From NCBI RefSeq assembly GCF_020176955.2, contig NZ_JAIUCZ020000014.1, forward strand, positions 62,001-126,000: DNA of 64,000 bases, read 5' to 3'. Both the position numbers and the translations under genes were made by a program. The notes beneath the pieces are model-generated. The model made no database searches. It saw only the letters and a program-made list of their open reading frames with translations, and was not told the origin of the DNA. The DNA comes from Nocardia sp. alder85J. GTDB taxonomy: Bacteria; Actinomycetota; Actinomycetes; Mycobacteriales; Mycobacteriaceae. Below are positions 34,794 through 43,414 of this stretch, in pieces (position 1 is the stretch's first letter; each line of letters begins with the position of its first letter).

Positions 34794-36473
34794 TCACCAG
34801 ACCCGGTAATCCACTCCCACGGTGTACCCGGTGACCCGATCGGTCACGACGGTCAGCCGCAGCCGCCACATACCGGCCAGTGGCACCCGAATGCGCTGCG
34901 ACACAAAATACTTCGACCCCAGCTCGACCGGGTCCACGCCGCGGAACGCGATGCCGATCGGCCCCGGCCCGCCCGCGGCCCGGGTCAGCTGCCCGCTGAC
35001 CGACTCCGCCCCCACCGCCGCACCGGTGCCGTCCCGCAGCCGCACGGTCAGCTCCTGGTCCCCTACCCCGGCGTGATCCACGGTGACCTCCGCACGCAGC
35101 GGACCCACCGCGGTCGTGAACGCAACCGGCGGATCGTAGGCGTCCCGCGCCGGGGTGGTCCCGGCCAGCACGGCAGTGACCACCAAAATCAGTATCTGAC
35201 AGGCTAATTCGACTGTCAGCAGAGTACGCCCCCACCGCCGCGACACCGTCCGCGCGACCAGCACCGCCACCAGCGCCACGCCGACCACCGCCACCTTCAG
35301 CAGCAACAGCCGCCCCCATACCGTCGACCACAGCGCGGCCACCGGATCCACCGACCGCCACGCCTGATAGACACCGGTCACCGCCAACGCCCCCACGGCC
35401 ACCGATGCGACCCCGGTCAGCCGCGGCAGCAACTCCGCTCGCTCCTCGCGCCGCCACACCAGCACCGCGAGCACCAGCCCCGCCACCCACACGGCCATCG
35501 CCGCCACATGCACCGCAGTCGACACCACCGCCAACCACCGTGTATGCCCGGACACCGCGTGCCCGGAAACAGCCGTGGCCACGACGATCACCAGCAACCC
35601 TGCCCAGCGCACCGCGCGGAGCCCCACTGCCACCATGTCGTCCCGCCGGGCACGGGTGGTCACCGCCGGACCGGCCGAGGGTCCATGGCCGGTCGGCCCC
35701 GTGACGGCAGATGCTCGCGAGCGGCGCACAGACATCAGCACCGGTAGAGCCGCGAGCACCCGAATGAGTTGCGGCAGTGTCGAAGACGAGTCGAGCACAC
35801 GATTCCACACCGCCAGCTCGAACCAGCCGCCCGGCCCGGCCAGCCGGACCGGTGCCGCCACCACGACGAGTAGCGACCCCACCGCCACCGCCACCGCACC
35901 GATGCGAATCAATTGCGGCACCGCCGGGCTCCGCGCGCCGCCGGGCCAGACCCGTGCGGCCACCACCGGTACCCCGACACCGAGTACGACACCGAAATAC
36001 ACTACGGCCGTGAGCATCCGGACCATTCCGTCCGCGGCGACCGCCATCGGATCCCGAGCCGGGGCCACCGTCGCCGGCAGGTCCGGCGGCTCCCCCACCC
36101 CGAACACGCTCGACCCGCCGACGGTGTGCCCGTCCGCCGACAGCACCACCCAACTGAGCAGATACGTCCCCGTCGGCAGCTCCGGCCGCAGCGCGACCCA
36201 CACCGTCCGGCCACCGTCGGCCGACCCGACCGGCCCGGTATCGACCCGCCGCCCGTCCTGATCGGTCACGGTCATCCCGGCCCCCGCCGCCGTCACCGCC
36301 TCGTCGAAGTTCGCCGAAACACGAGGTGGCGCAGCGTCGACCGCCACCCCATACGCCGGATCGGTGGCCACCAGCACCGCATGGGCAGCCGCCGTCGCTG
36401 CCGCACCCCAGCAGAGTGCGGCCACCACGAACACGCCCAGCAGACCCCGGCAGACCCACCGCGCCCTGTTCAC
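34794..36473 (-). CDS. CopC-CopD fusion, copper-binding/transport membrane protein
   Basis: The 559-residue protein has a signal peptide followed by a CopC-like beta domain. The mature N-terminus starts with AHAVL, whose His is a copper ligand in CopC, and SADGHTVGGSSVFGVG supplies a second His. A long CopD membrane domain follows, with about eight helices, and then an extracellular beta domain of about 110 residues. CopC delivers periplasmic copper and CopD is thought to move it across the membrane. The start is a GTG at 36473. It is the last gene of a six-gene operon, 19 bases after the YcnI gene, which also binds copper. Confidence 0.87.
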   Translation of the reverse strand: MNRARWVCRGLLGVFVVAALCWGAAATAAAHAVLVATDPAYGVAVDAAPPRVSANFDEAVTAAGAGMTVTDQDGRRVDTGPVGSADGGRTVWVALRPELPTGTYLLSWVVLSADGHTVGGSSVFGVGEPPDLPATVAPARDPMAVAADGMVRMLTAVVYFGVVLGVGVPVVAARVWPGGARSPAVPQLIRIGAVAVAVGSLLVVVAAPVRLAGPGGWFELAVWNRVLDSSSTLPQLIRVLAALPVLMSVRRSRASAVTGPTGHGPSAGPAVTTRARRDDMVAVGLRAVRWAGLLVIVVATAVSGHAVSGHTRWLAVVSTAVHVAAMAVWVAGLVLAVLVWRREERAELLPRLTGVASVAVGALAVTGVYQAWRSVDPVAALWSTVWGRLLLLKVAVVGVALVAVLVARTVSRRWGRTLLTVELACQILILVVTAVLAGTTPARDAYDPPVAFTTAVGPLRAEVTVDHAGVGDQELTVRLRDGTGAAVGAESVSGQLTRAAGGPGPIGIAFRGVDPVELGSKYFVSQRIRVPLAGMWRLRLTVVTDRVTGYTVGVDYRVW

Positions 36474-36492
36474 ACGCAGCCTCTCCGGCCGC

Positions 36493-37269
36493 TCATTCCT
36501 CCGGCCGGTCCGAGGTGGTCACGCGAGCGGCACGCACTCGCAGCAGCGGGTACGCGGCCGTGACCAGACCGAGTACGGCGATGATCAGGGCGGCGGTCGC
36601 CACCACGGTGGCGGTGTCGCTGGAATCGTGCGGCGCTCCGACGCTTTCCGCGGCGATCGCCGGCGCCGCACCACCGTGGTTGTGTCCCGCTGCCACCGGC
36701 CCGCCGAGATGCAGGACCGGGGAGGGATGTTCAGCTTCGGTGCCGTCGGCGCTGCGCTCGATCCAGGACACCGTGGTGCCGTCGCTGTAGGTCTGTACGG
36801 CGGGCAGGAATACGTCGCCGGATTTCGGTAGCGCGCCCAGCAGCAGGCGGAACTCGCCGAACTGGCCGGGGCCGATCGCGGCGCCGTCGCGGGCGGTGAA
36901 GGTCACCGTCGACACCGCGTCGGTCACCTTGCCGCCTTCGCCGTCGTCGACCGGCTGCGGCAGCGCGGTCCGGCGGACGGCCGCATCCCAGCCCGGCGTC
37001 GGCTCGGTGCGCACCTCGGTGAACGGATGGTCCTGCGGCAGCGACACTTCCAACTTCACCGTCCCGGCGGTCGCCGATTCGTCGGGTACCCGCAGGGTCA
37101 CCACGGCGAATCCGCCGGGTGCGGCGTCCGGTGCGGCGGCGGTGACGTGCGCGGCCGCCGTCGCGGCCCCCAGCGCCGGACCGGCGAGCGCCGCGAGCAG
37201 TACGGCCGCGCCCCCGGCCCGGCGGTGCCACGGTGTCCGGGAGACGGACCCGGGCGCGGACGTCCTCAT
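36493..37269 (-). CDS. YcnI-like (DUF1775) copper-binding exported protein
   Basis: The 258-residue protein has a signal segment ending near AAAHV, which leaves an N-terminal histidine as in YcnI. A beta-sandwich DUF1775 domain contains the conserved tryptophan in VSWIERSADGTEAEHPSP. A short His/Gly linker (GHNHGG) and one C-terminal membrane helix (residues about 223-245) with a basic tail follow. YcnI proteins bind one Cu(II) and occur next to CopC/CopD, as here. The ATG overlaps the stop of the upstream cysteine-synthase-like gene (ATGA). Confidence 0.88.
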   Translation of the reverse strand: MRTSAPGSVSRTPWHRRAGGAAVLLAALAGPALGAATAAAHVTAAAPDAAPGGFAVVTLRVPDESATAGTVKLEVSLPQDHPFTEVRTEPTPGWDAAVRRTALPQPVDDGEGGKVTDAVSTVTFTARDGAAIGPGQFGEFRLLLGALPKSGDVFLPAVQTYSDGTTVSWIERSADGTEAEHPSPVLHLGGPVAAGHNHGGAAPAIAAESVGAPHDSSDTATVVATAALIIAVLGLVTAAYPLLRVRAARVTTSDRPEE

Positions 37270-38654
37270 GGCTGTACCTCCTTGCGGGCGGCTGCGATCT
37301 CCGTTGCGTCGACCAGGGTGACACCACGCCCCTCATGCGCGATCACCACCGGCCCGTCGTAATCGGAGATCCGTTCAGCGGCACGGGAAATCGGATCGGT
37401 GGTGCCCACGACCGGCAACGGCGGGCTCAGATGGTCGAGCACCGGATCGGCATCGGGGGCTTGGGCCAGGACGACGGCGCGAGCGGAGCCGAGCACCTCC
37501 GCGATCTGCACCGGCCCGGAATCGTTGCGTTGCAACAGGACCGGTAGCGCCGAGGCCGCGCCGAGCAGGGCGCGGGCCGCGCCGACGGTGGCCCGGGATC
37601 CGATGGTGGGCGCCTCGCCGTCGAGCGGAACCGTCAGCGCCGCAGCGACGGTCGCCTCGCCGGACGCACCGAACAGCGGAAAGCCCAAGCGTCCCAGCCA
37701 TTCGTCGTCGAAGTACTTCGACAGGTACGACCGGCCGGAATCCGGCGCGATCACGACCACCACCGCCTCCGGGCCGAGCCCGCGGGCCACCCGCAGCGCC
37801 GCCGCCACCGCGGTGCCGGAGGATCCGCCGAGCAGCAGGCCCTCCTCGCGGGCCAGCCGCTGCAACACGTGCAGCGCCTCGGCGTCACCGACGCGTTCGA
37901 GCGCATCGATCACGTCGGTGTGGTACGAGGCCGGCCACTGGTCGGCCTCCGTCTCCGGATGCAGGTGGTGCCCGACGGATTCGACGTACCAGGCCCGGCC
38001 GTCGCCGCCGCCGTACGCCGAGGTCTCCGGGTCCGCGCCGATCACCCGGACCGCGCCCCCGGATGCCTCCTTCAGGAATTCACCCGCGCCACTGACGGTT
38101 CCGCCGGTTCCCACGCCGGCGACGTAATGCGTCACCGCACCGCCGGTCTGGGCCCAGATCTCCGGGCCCGTGGTGGCCCGGTGCGCCTCCGGATTCGCGG
38201 GATTGTCGTACTGCCCGGCCAGCCAGCCGCCGGGGATCTCCGCCGCCAGCCGGCGCGCGACGTTCCGCACGAACTCCGGGTGGTGCGAGGGCCGGCTGCC
38301 CGGTGAGACGTGCACTTCCGCCCCGTAGGCCCGCAGCAGCGCGACCTTCTCGGCACTGGACTTGTCCGGGACCACCACCACCGAGCGATAGCCACGGGCC
38401 GCCGCGATCGCGGCCAGCGCGATCCCGGTATTGCCGGAGGTCGCCTCCACCACGGTGCCGCCCGGCCGCAACTCACCGGACCGCTCGGCCGCGAGGATCA
38501 TCGACAGCGCCGCCCGATCCTTCACGCTGCCCAGCGGATTCAGATACTCGAGCTTCACGTACACGGTGGCCGCGAGCCCCTCGGTCACCCGATTCAACCG
38601 CACCAGCGGCGTATTGCCGATCGCCCCGGCGATCGACTCGAACACCCCACTCAT
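37266..38654 (-). CDS. PLP-dependent cysteine/cystathionine beta-synthase-like enzyme
   Basis: The 462-residue protein has a fold-type II PLP domain of about 320 residues, with NTPLVRLNRV, the Schiff-base lysine in GSVKDRAA, SGNTG for the substrate carboxylate, GTGGTVSGAGEFL for the PLP phosphate and GGSSGTAVAAAL. The last 120 or so residues resemble a degenerate CBS-domain pair. The architecture is that of actinobacterial cystathionine beta-synthase; O-acetylserine sulfhydrylase activity is equally possible. The ATG at 38654 overlaps the ATPase stop (ATGA). Co-transcription with an NMT1/SsuA-type importer suggests sulfur assimilation, but copper genes follow directly. Confidence 0.85.
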   Translation of the reverse strand: MSGVFESIAGAIGNTPLVRLNRVTEGLAATVYVKLEYLNPLGSVKDRAALSMILAAERSGELRPGGTVVEATSGNTGIALAAIAAARGYRSVVVVPDKSSAEKVALLRAYGAEVHVSPGSRPSHHPEFVRNVARRLAAEIPGGWLAGQYDNPANPEAHRATTGPEIWAQTGGAVTHYVAGVGTGGTVSGAGEFLKEASGGAVRVIGADPETSAYGGGDGRAWYVESVGHHLHPETEADQWPASYHTDVIDALERVGDAEALHVLQRLAREEGLLLGGSSGTAVAAALRVARGLGPEAVVVVIAPDSGRSYLSKYFDDEWLGRLGFPLFGASGEATVAAALTVPLDGEAPTIGSRATVGAARALLGAASALPVLLQRNDSGPVQIAEVLGSARAVVLAQAPDADPVLDHLSPPLPVVGTTDPISRAAERISDYDGPVVIAHEGRGVTLVDATEIAAARKEVQP

Positions 38655-39493
38655 GCCACCAACCTCCCTGTCTCGCCGAGCAGCGCGAGGATCTCGCGGC
38701 GCAGTTCCAGATAGCGCGGGGCGTCGTGCACCCGTGGCCGTGATAGATCGATGCGCACGTCCCGCACCACCTTTCCCGGTCGTGCCGTCAGCACGACCAC
38801 TCGGTCGGCCAGCCGCAGTGCCTCGTCCACGTCGTGGGTCACCAGCACCGCGGTGAAGCCGTCTTCCTGCCACAGCCGGCCGATCTCGGCCTGTAGCGTC
38901 GCGCGGGTCAGCGCGTCGAGTTTGCCCAGCGGTTCGTCCAGCAGGAACAGCCGTGGCCGGTTCACCAGCGCCCGTGCCAGCGAAACCCGTTGCGCCATAC
39001 CGCCGGACAGCTGGGCCGGATACGAATCGCGGAAGCCGTCCAGGCCGACCAGGGTCAGCGCCCGGGTGACCCGCTCACCGTCGGCGGCCAGCGTGCCACG
39101 GGCCTGCGGTCCGAGCGCCACGTTCTGTTCCACTGTCCGCCACGGGAACAGCGTCGGATCCTGGAACATCAACGCGCGGTGCGGATCCGGTCCGGCGACC
39201 GTGGCGCCGTCGACCCGGACCGTGCCGCGCGCGGGTCGTTCCAGCCCGGCCAGCAGCCGCAGCAGCGTGGACTTGCCGCAGCCGGAAGGCCCCAGCAGCG
39301 CGACGAATTCGCCGGATTCGATGTGTAGCGAGACGTCGGTCAGCACCCGCAACCGGCCCAGTTCCTGGGCCCGGGTCGGGACCGGCGCGGGCCGGCCGCG
39401 CAGCCGATCGAGCAGCGTCCGCTGCCGGGGCCCGCCCACCGCGAATTGATGTGACACCGACTCGATGTCGATCACACTGCCCCGGTTCACCAT
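38651..39493 (-). CDS. ABC importer ATP-binding protein (SsuB/TauB/NrtD type)
   Basis: The 280-residue protein has Walker A GPSGCGKST, Q-loop (MFQDPTLFPW), signature LSGGMAQR, Walker B LFLLDEP and H-loop VTHDVDEAL. The segment DEPLGKLDALTRATLQ is typical of nitrate/sulfonate/taurine importer ATPases. About 25 extra residues (Arg/Pro-rich) interrupt the N-terminal strand region before Walker A. The start overlaps the permease stop by seven bases, and the stop overlaps the next gene's ATG. It powers the importer with the two genes upstream. Confidence 0.9.
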   Translation of the reverse strand: MVNRGSVIDIESVSHQFAVGGPRQRTLLDRLRGRPAPVPTRAQELGRLRVLTDVSLHIESGEFVALLGPSGCGKSTLLRLLAGLERPARGTVRVDGATVAGPDPHRALMFQDPTLFPWRTVEQNVALGPQARGTLAADGERVTRALTLVGLDGFRDSYPAQLSGGMAQRVSLARALVNRPRLFLLDEPLGKLDALTRATLQAEIGRLWQEDGFTAVLVTHDVDEALRLADRVVVLTARPGKVVRDVRIDLSRPRVHDAPRYLELRREILALLGETGRLVA

Positions 39494-40521
39494 CGCACCA
39501 GATCCTTCTCCCAGGCCAGCACGCGATTGCGGATCCGGAACAGGATCACCATCAGCGTCCGGCACACCACGATCATGATCGCGATCGCCGCGTACATCCG
39601 CGGGTACGCGGCCCAGCCCTTGGTCCACTGGATGTACCAGCCGAGCCCGTTCTTCACCCCGAGCAGTTCCGCGACCGCCAGCGCGCCCAGTGAGGCGCCC
39701 AGGCCCATGAACAGGCCGGTGAAGATGCTCGGCAACGCCCCTGGCACCGCCACCCGCCAGATCAGGAATCGCGGTGTGGCGCCGAGGGTCTGCGCCACGT
39801 CGAAGTAGCCGCGCGGCACCCCGGCGATACCGGCGCGGGTCAGCACCGACACCGGGAACCACACCCCGAACGCGACCATGAAGACGCTGCCGCTGTAGCT
39901 GGTCGGGAACAGCACCAGCACCAGCGGCAACAGGGTCGCCGGCGGCACCGGCCCGAGGGTCTGCAATACCGGATGCCCCCAGTAGGAGGCCAGTCTCGAC
40001 CAGCCCAGCGCGATTCCGGTGCCCAGCCCCGCCGAGGCGCCGATACCGAAGCCGATCAGCAACAGCAGCAGCGAATGCCAGGTACTGGAGGCGAGGATGC
40101 CGCCGTCCTCGTAGAAGATCAGCAGCATATGTTGCGGCGACGCGAAATACGGCGGCCGCAACCATCCGCTCTTGGCGGTGGTGAACTCCCACACCAGCAC
40201 CCACAGCCCGACCACCGTGAGCCACGGCGCCCAGTGCCGTAACCACAACGCCGACGCCCGGTTCCGGTAGGCATGGCCCGCCCAGCCGGTCAGCGCGACG
40301 GCCGCGACGGTCCACACCAGCCCGGCGGCCAGCGGATCGGCGGCGTGCAGGCGATCCGGAACCAGCAGTGTCGCAACGGCGTCCAGCACCCACAGCGCCC
40401 AGGCGGCGGTGAACACCGCGCCGGGCCGATAGCGCCGTGCCGCGGTGACCGGGGCCGGAGCCTCGGCCACCGTTTCGCTGTCGGCCCGCAGCGCCTCGGA
40501 AGTCGTGGTCACGGTACTCAC
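39487..40521 (-). CDS. ABC importer permease (SsuC/NrtB type) with N-terminal extra helices
   Basis: The protein has 344 residues. The C-terminal part (from about residue 105) is a BPD_transp_1 permease with six helices and the EAA loop (DVAQTLGATPRFLIWRVAVP). The first 100 residues form an additional segment with two or three hydrophobic helices, absent from the usual 250-residue SsuC proteins. The GTG start overlaps the binding-protein stop (GTGA), indicating translational coupling. Confidence 0.88.
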   Translation of the reverse strand: MSTVTTTSEALRADSETVAEAPAPVTAARRYRPGAVFTAAWALWVLDAVATLLVPDRLHAADPLAAGLVWTVAAVALTGWAGHAYRNRASALWLRHWAPWLTVVGLWVLVWEFTTAKSGWLRPPYFASPQHMLLIFYEDGGILASSTWHSLLLLLIGFGIGASAGLGTGIALGWSRLASYWGHPVLQTLGPVPPATLLPLVLVLFPTSYSGSVFMVAFGVWFPVSVLTRAGIAGVPRGYFDVAQTLGATPRFLIWRVAVPGALPSIFTGLFMGLGASLGALAVAELLGVKNGLGWYIQWTKGWAAYPRMYAAIAIMIVVCRTLMVILFRIRNRVLAWEKDLVRW

Positions 40522-41699
40522 CAGGTGAGGCCGAGATCGGCGTACACCTTGTCGGACAATGCCTTCGGGTCGGTCTTACGGTCCAGGTAGCCGGTCCTGG
40601 CAAACTTCTCGATGCCGGGTTCCAGCGCCCCCCGCAGCCGGGCCGCCGACGGGTCGAAACCGTAGGTCTTCAGCGTCGCCTCGATGATCGGCTGATCCGC
40701 CGCGACGTACTTCCTCGACGCCTCGATGGCCGCGGTCGCGCCGACATTGGCGCCGGCCCAGCGGCTGCCCTCGGCCCACGCCGTCACCAATGCCCTTGCG
40801 ACATCCGGATCTTCGCGCAGCAGGCGGCCGTTGATGGCAGTGGCACAGCAGAACTGCTCCCGGTTGGCGCCCTGGGTGTTGTTGGTCAACTCCCGCGCCC
40901 TACCCTTCAGCGTGGGCAGCAGCGCATTCGGATCGCTGCCCGCGATGGCGACGATCTCACCCTTCGCCAGCGCATCGCCGAGCTGATCCCCCGGATACAC
41001 CTTCCAGTCCACGTCCTGACTGGGATCTATGCCCGCGTCGAGCAGATCGAGGGAGAAGAACGACATCGCCGAATCCCCGATCGCCGCCACCCCGATCGGC
41101 TTGTTACGAAGGTCCGCAACGGTTTTGATCGGACTGTCGGTCGGCACCGCGATACGCAGGCAGCCCTCGTGCAGCCCGGCCGCCAGTTTCGCGTCGATAC
41201 CCTGCTCGATCGGCTTCAGCCAGGAGAAGAAGATGCCCGGCGCGCCGTCGAGTTTGCCCGCACCCACCGCATCCTTGATCTCGTCCGACCCGGTCTTGAC
41301 GATCTGCACGTCCAGCCCGTGCTTCTCGAAGATCTTCTGCTCGTAGGCGACGTACAGTGGCGCCTCGCACACCCCGCCGCCGTACCCGATCTTCAACGCG
41401 CGGTTGACCTTTCCCGATCCCGGTGTGCGCCGGGTGGTCAACCAGGCGGCCAGCCCGCCGCCGGCCACCACGACCGCCGCGATTCCCGTCCCCGCCAGCA
41501 GCTTCCGCCGCGACAGCGCCGAGCCCACGGGCTCCTCGGGCACACCCAGGTCCTCTTCCTCGTCCGGCGAGTCGACCGGGCTCGCCGAATCCACTACCGC
41601 CGCACCGGCGTCCGCCGACTCCGGACCGCCCGCACCGGAACCCGCCGCCGGCGCCTGATGCTCGTCGTCGCCCTGCGGCGGCTGGGATGAAGTAGACAT
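40518..41699 (-). CDS. ABC importer substrate-binding protein (NMT1/SsuA-like)
   Basis: The protein has 393 residues. An unusual acidic, Ala/Pro-rich segment of about 60 residues comes first, then SRRKLLAGTG and a hydrophobic stretch, which together look like a Tat signal or membrane anchor. The mature domain (LKIGYGGGVCEAPLYVA and onward) has the two-lobed NMT1/SsuA organisation (PTDSPIKTVADLRNKPIGV, DPDVARALVTAW). Members bind nitrate, sulfonates, taurine or thiamine precursors; the ligand here cannot be told. The ATG at 41699 follows GAGG. It is the first gene of the six-gene operon. Confidence 0.87.
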   Translation of the reverse strand: MSTSSQPPQGDDEHQAPAAGSGAGGPESADAGAAVVDSASPVDSPDEEEDLGVPEEPVGSALSRRKLLAGTGIAAVVVAGGGLAAWLTTRRTPGSGKVNRALKIGYGGGVCEAPLYVAYEQKIFEKHGLDVQIVKTGSDEIKDAVGAGKLDGAPGIFFSWLKPIEQGIDAKLAAGLHEGCLRIAVPTDSPIKTVADLRNKPIGVAAIGDSAMSFFSLDLLDAGIDPSQDVDWKVYPGDQLGDALAKGEIVAIAGSDPNALLPTLKGRARELTNNTQGANREQFCCATAINGRLLREDPDVARALVTAWAEGSRWAGANVGATAAIEASRKYVAADQPIIEATLKTYGFDPSAARLRGALEPGIEKFARTGYLDRKTDPKALSDKVYADLGLTW

Positions 41700-41784
41700 C
41701 GAAACCTCGAATCCGTACCCGGGTCGCCGCGCCCGGCCATCCTCACCGGCGGCGCCATGGCTGTAGAGTCGCAGGACGACGTGC

Positions 41785-41803
41785 ACTGCAACAGAATTGC
41801 AGT
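41785..41803 (-). promoter_or_regulatory. inverted repeat upstream of the ABC-copper operon
   Basis: ACTGCAA and TTGCAGT (41785-41791 and 41797-41803) form a perfect 7-bp inverted repeat with a 5-base spacer, 86 bases before the first start codon of the operon. It looks like a dimeric repressor site. No regulator gene is adjacent. Confidence 0.45.
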
Positions 41804-41940
41804 CACCACGATCCGATTACCCTCCGCGCACACCACCGGACACGCCGGGCTCGGCCGCACACCCGCGCCCGGATCGACGGCGTGACTCCCGCTGTTCGCG
41901 AGATTCGGTGGACAGCACCGGCGCGGCCGCCCGGAAACGA

Positions 41941-41977
41941 CACGGGAGACCCGCCGGTATCCGGCGGGTCTCCCGTG
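41941..41977 (-). terminator. 17-bp stem terminator after der
   Basis: A perfect 17-bp stem (41941-41957 with 41961-41977) with a 3-base loop lies 15 bases past the der stop codon. It ends the long housekeeping transcript and marks the border with the accessory region on the left. Confidence 0.85.
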
Positions 41978-41992
41978 ACGAGTCGGCGCGCG

Positions 41993-43414
41993 TTACCGCT
42001 TGACGCGTTCGCGCTTCTCCCGCACCCGCACCGAGATGCGGACCGGGGAACCGTCGAAGCCGAACTCCTCGCGCAGCCGCCGTTCCAGGAAGCGGCGATA
42101 GCCGGCCTCCAGGAATCCGGTGGTGAACAGCACGAACGTCGGCGGCCGGGTGGTCGCCTGGGTGGCGAACAGCACGCGCGGCAGGCGGCCGCCGCGCATC
42201 GGCGGCGGGGTCGCGGCGACGACCTCCTTCAGCCAGTTGTTGAGCCGGCCGGTCGGAATGCGCTTGTCCCAGGACTCCAGCGCGGTTTCCATGGCGGGCA
42301 CGAGTTTCTGCACCGAACGCCCGGTGTGGGCGGAGATGTTCACCCGCTGCGCCCACCGGATCTGCACCGTCTCGCGGTCGATCTCGCGCTCGAGTTGCTC
42401 GCGGCGGTCCTCGTCGACGAGATCCCACTTGTTGAACGCCAGGACCAGCGCGCGCCCGGCCTCGACCACCATCGTGATCACCCGCAGATCCTGCTCGGTG
42501 ATCGGGACCGACGCGTCGATCAGCATGACCGCCACCTCGGCGGCCTCGATCGCCGCCTTGGTGCGCAGCGACGCGTAGTACTCGGTGCCCGCGGCGGTGC
42601 CGACCTTGCGCCGCAGTCCGGCGGTGTCGACGAAACGCCAAGGCCTGCCGTCCAATTCGACCAGCGAGTCGACGGGATCGACGGTGGTGCCGGCCACATC
42701 GTGCACCACCGAGCGCTCGTCGCCGGCCAGCTTGTTCAGCAGGCTGGACTTGCCGACGTTCGGCTTGCCGACCAGCGCCACGCGGCGCGGGCCGCCGGTG
42801 GCGGGGCCGATGTCCTCGCGCGGCGTCTCCGGCAGCACCTCCAGCACGTCGTCGAGCAGATCGCCGGTGCCGCGACCGTGCGCGGCGCTGACCAGGCGCG
42901 GCTCGCCGAGGCCCAGCGACCACAACACCGCCGCCTCGGCCTCCATCCGCTCGCCGTCGACCTTGTTGGCGACCAGGATCACCGGCGTCTTCGAGCGGCG
43001 CAACGTCTTCGCCGCCGCCTCGTCGGTCGAGGTGGCGCCGACGGTGGCGTCGACGACCAGCAGGATCGCGTCCGCGGTCCGCATCGCCAGTTCGGCCTGC
43101 CGGGCCACGGCCTGTTGCAGTCCCTTGGCGTCCGGCTCCCAGCCGCCGGTGTCCTGCACCAGGAACTTGCGGCCCGCCCACTGCGCCTCGTAGGAGACGC
43201 GGTCGCGGGTCACGCCCGGCACATCCTCCACGACCGCCTCGCGACGGCCCAGGATCCGGTTCACCAGAGTGGATTTGCCGACGTTCGGCCGGCCGACCAC
43301 CGCCAGCGTCGGCATCGGGACGTGCGTGCCGAATTCGCCGTCGTCACCCGAATCGGCGATCTCCCAATCGGATTCGTCGGTCCAGGTACCGTCGGCCACC
43401 TCGATCTCGGTCAC
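41993..43414 (-). CDS. der: ribosome-assembly GTPase Der (EngA)
   Basis: The 473-residue protein has two successive GTPase domains. G1 motifs are GRPNVGKST (about residue 41) and GKPNVGKSS (about 215), each followed by DTGG / DTAG switch motifs and NKVD / NKWD. A KH-like C-terminal domain ends in a basic tail. Der acts in late 50S subunit assembly and is essential. The GTG start overlaps the cmk stop (GTGA), matching the cmk-der coupling in mycobacteria. About 35 acidic residues precede the first G domain, as in other actinobacteria. Confidence 0.97.
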   Translation of the reverse strand: MTEIEVADGTWTDESDWEIADSGDDGEFGTHVPMPTLAVVGRPNVGKSTLVNRILGRREAVVEDVPGVTRDRVSYEAQWAGRKFLVQDTGGWEPDAKGLQQAVARQAELAMRTADAILLVVDATVGATSTDEAAAKTLRRSKTPVILVANKVDGERMEAEAAVLWSLGLGEPRLVSAAHGRGTGDLLDDVLEVLPETPREDIGPATGGPRRVALVGKPNVGKSSLLNKLAGDERSVVHDVAGTTVDPVDSLVELDGRPWRFVDTAGLRRKVGTAAGTEYYASLRTKAAIEAAEVAVMLIDASVPITEQDLRVITMVVEAGRALVLAFNKWDLVDEDRREQLEREIDRETVQIRWAQRVNISAHTGRSVQKLVPAMETALESWDKRIPTGRLNNWLKEVVAATPPPMRGGRLPRVLFATQATTRPPTFVLFTTGFLEAGYRRFLERRLREEFGFDGSPVRISVRVREKRERVKR

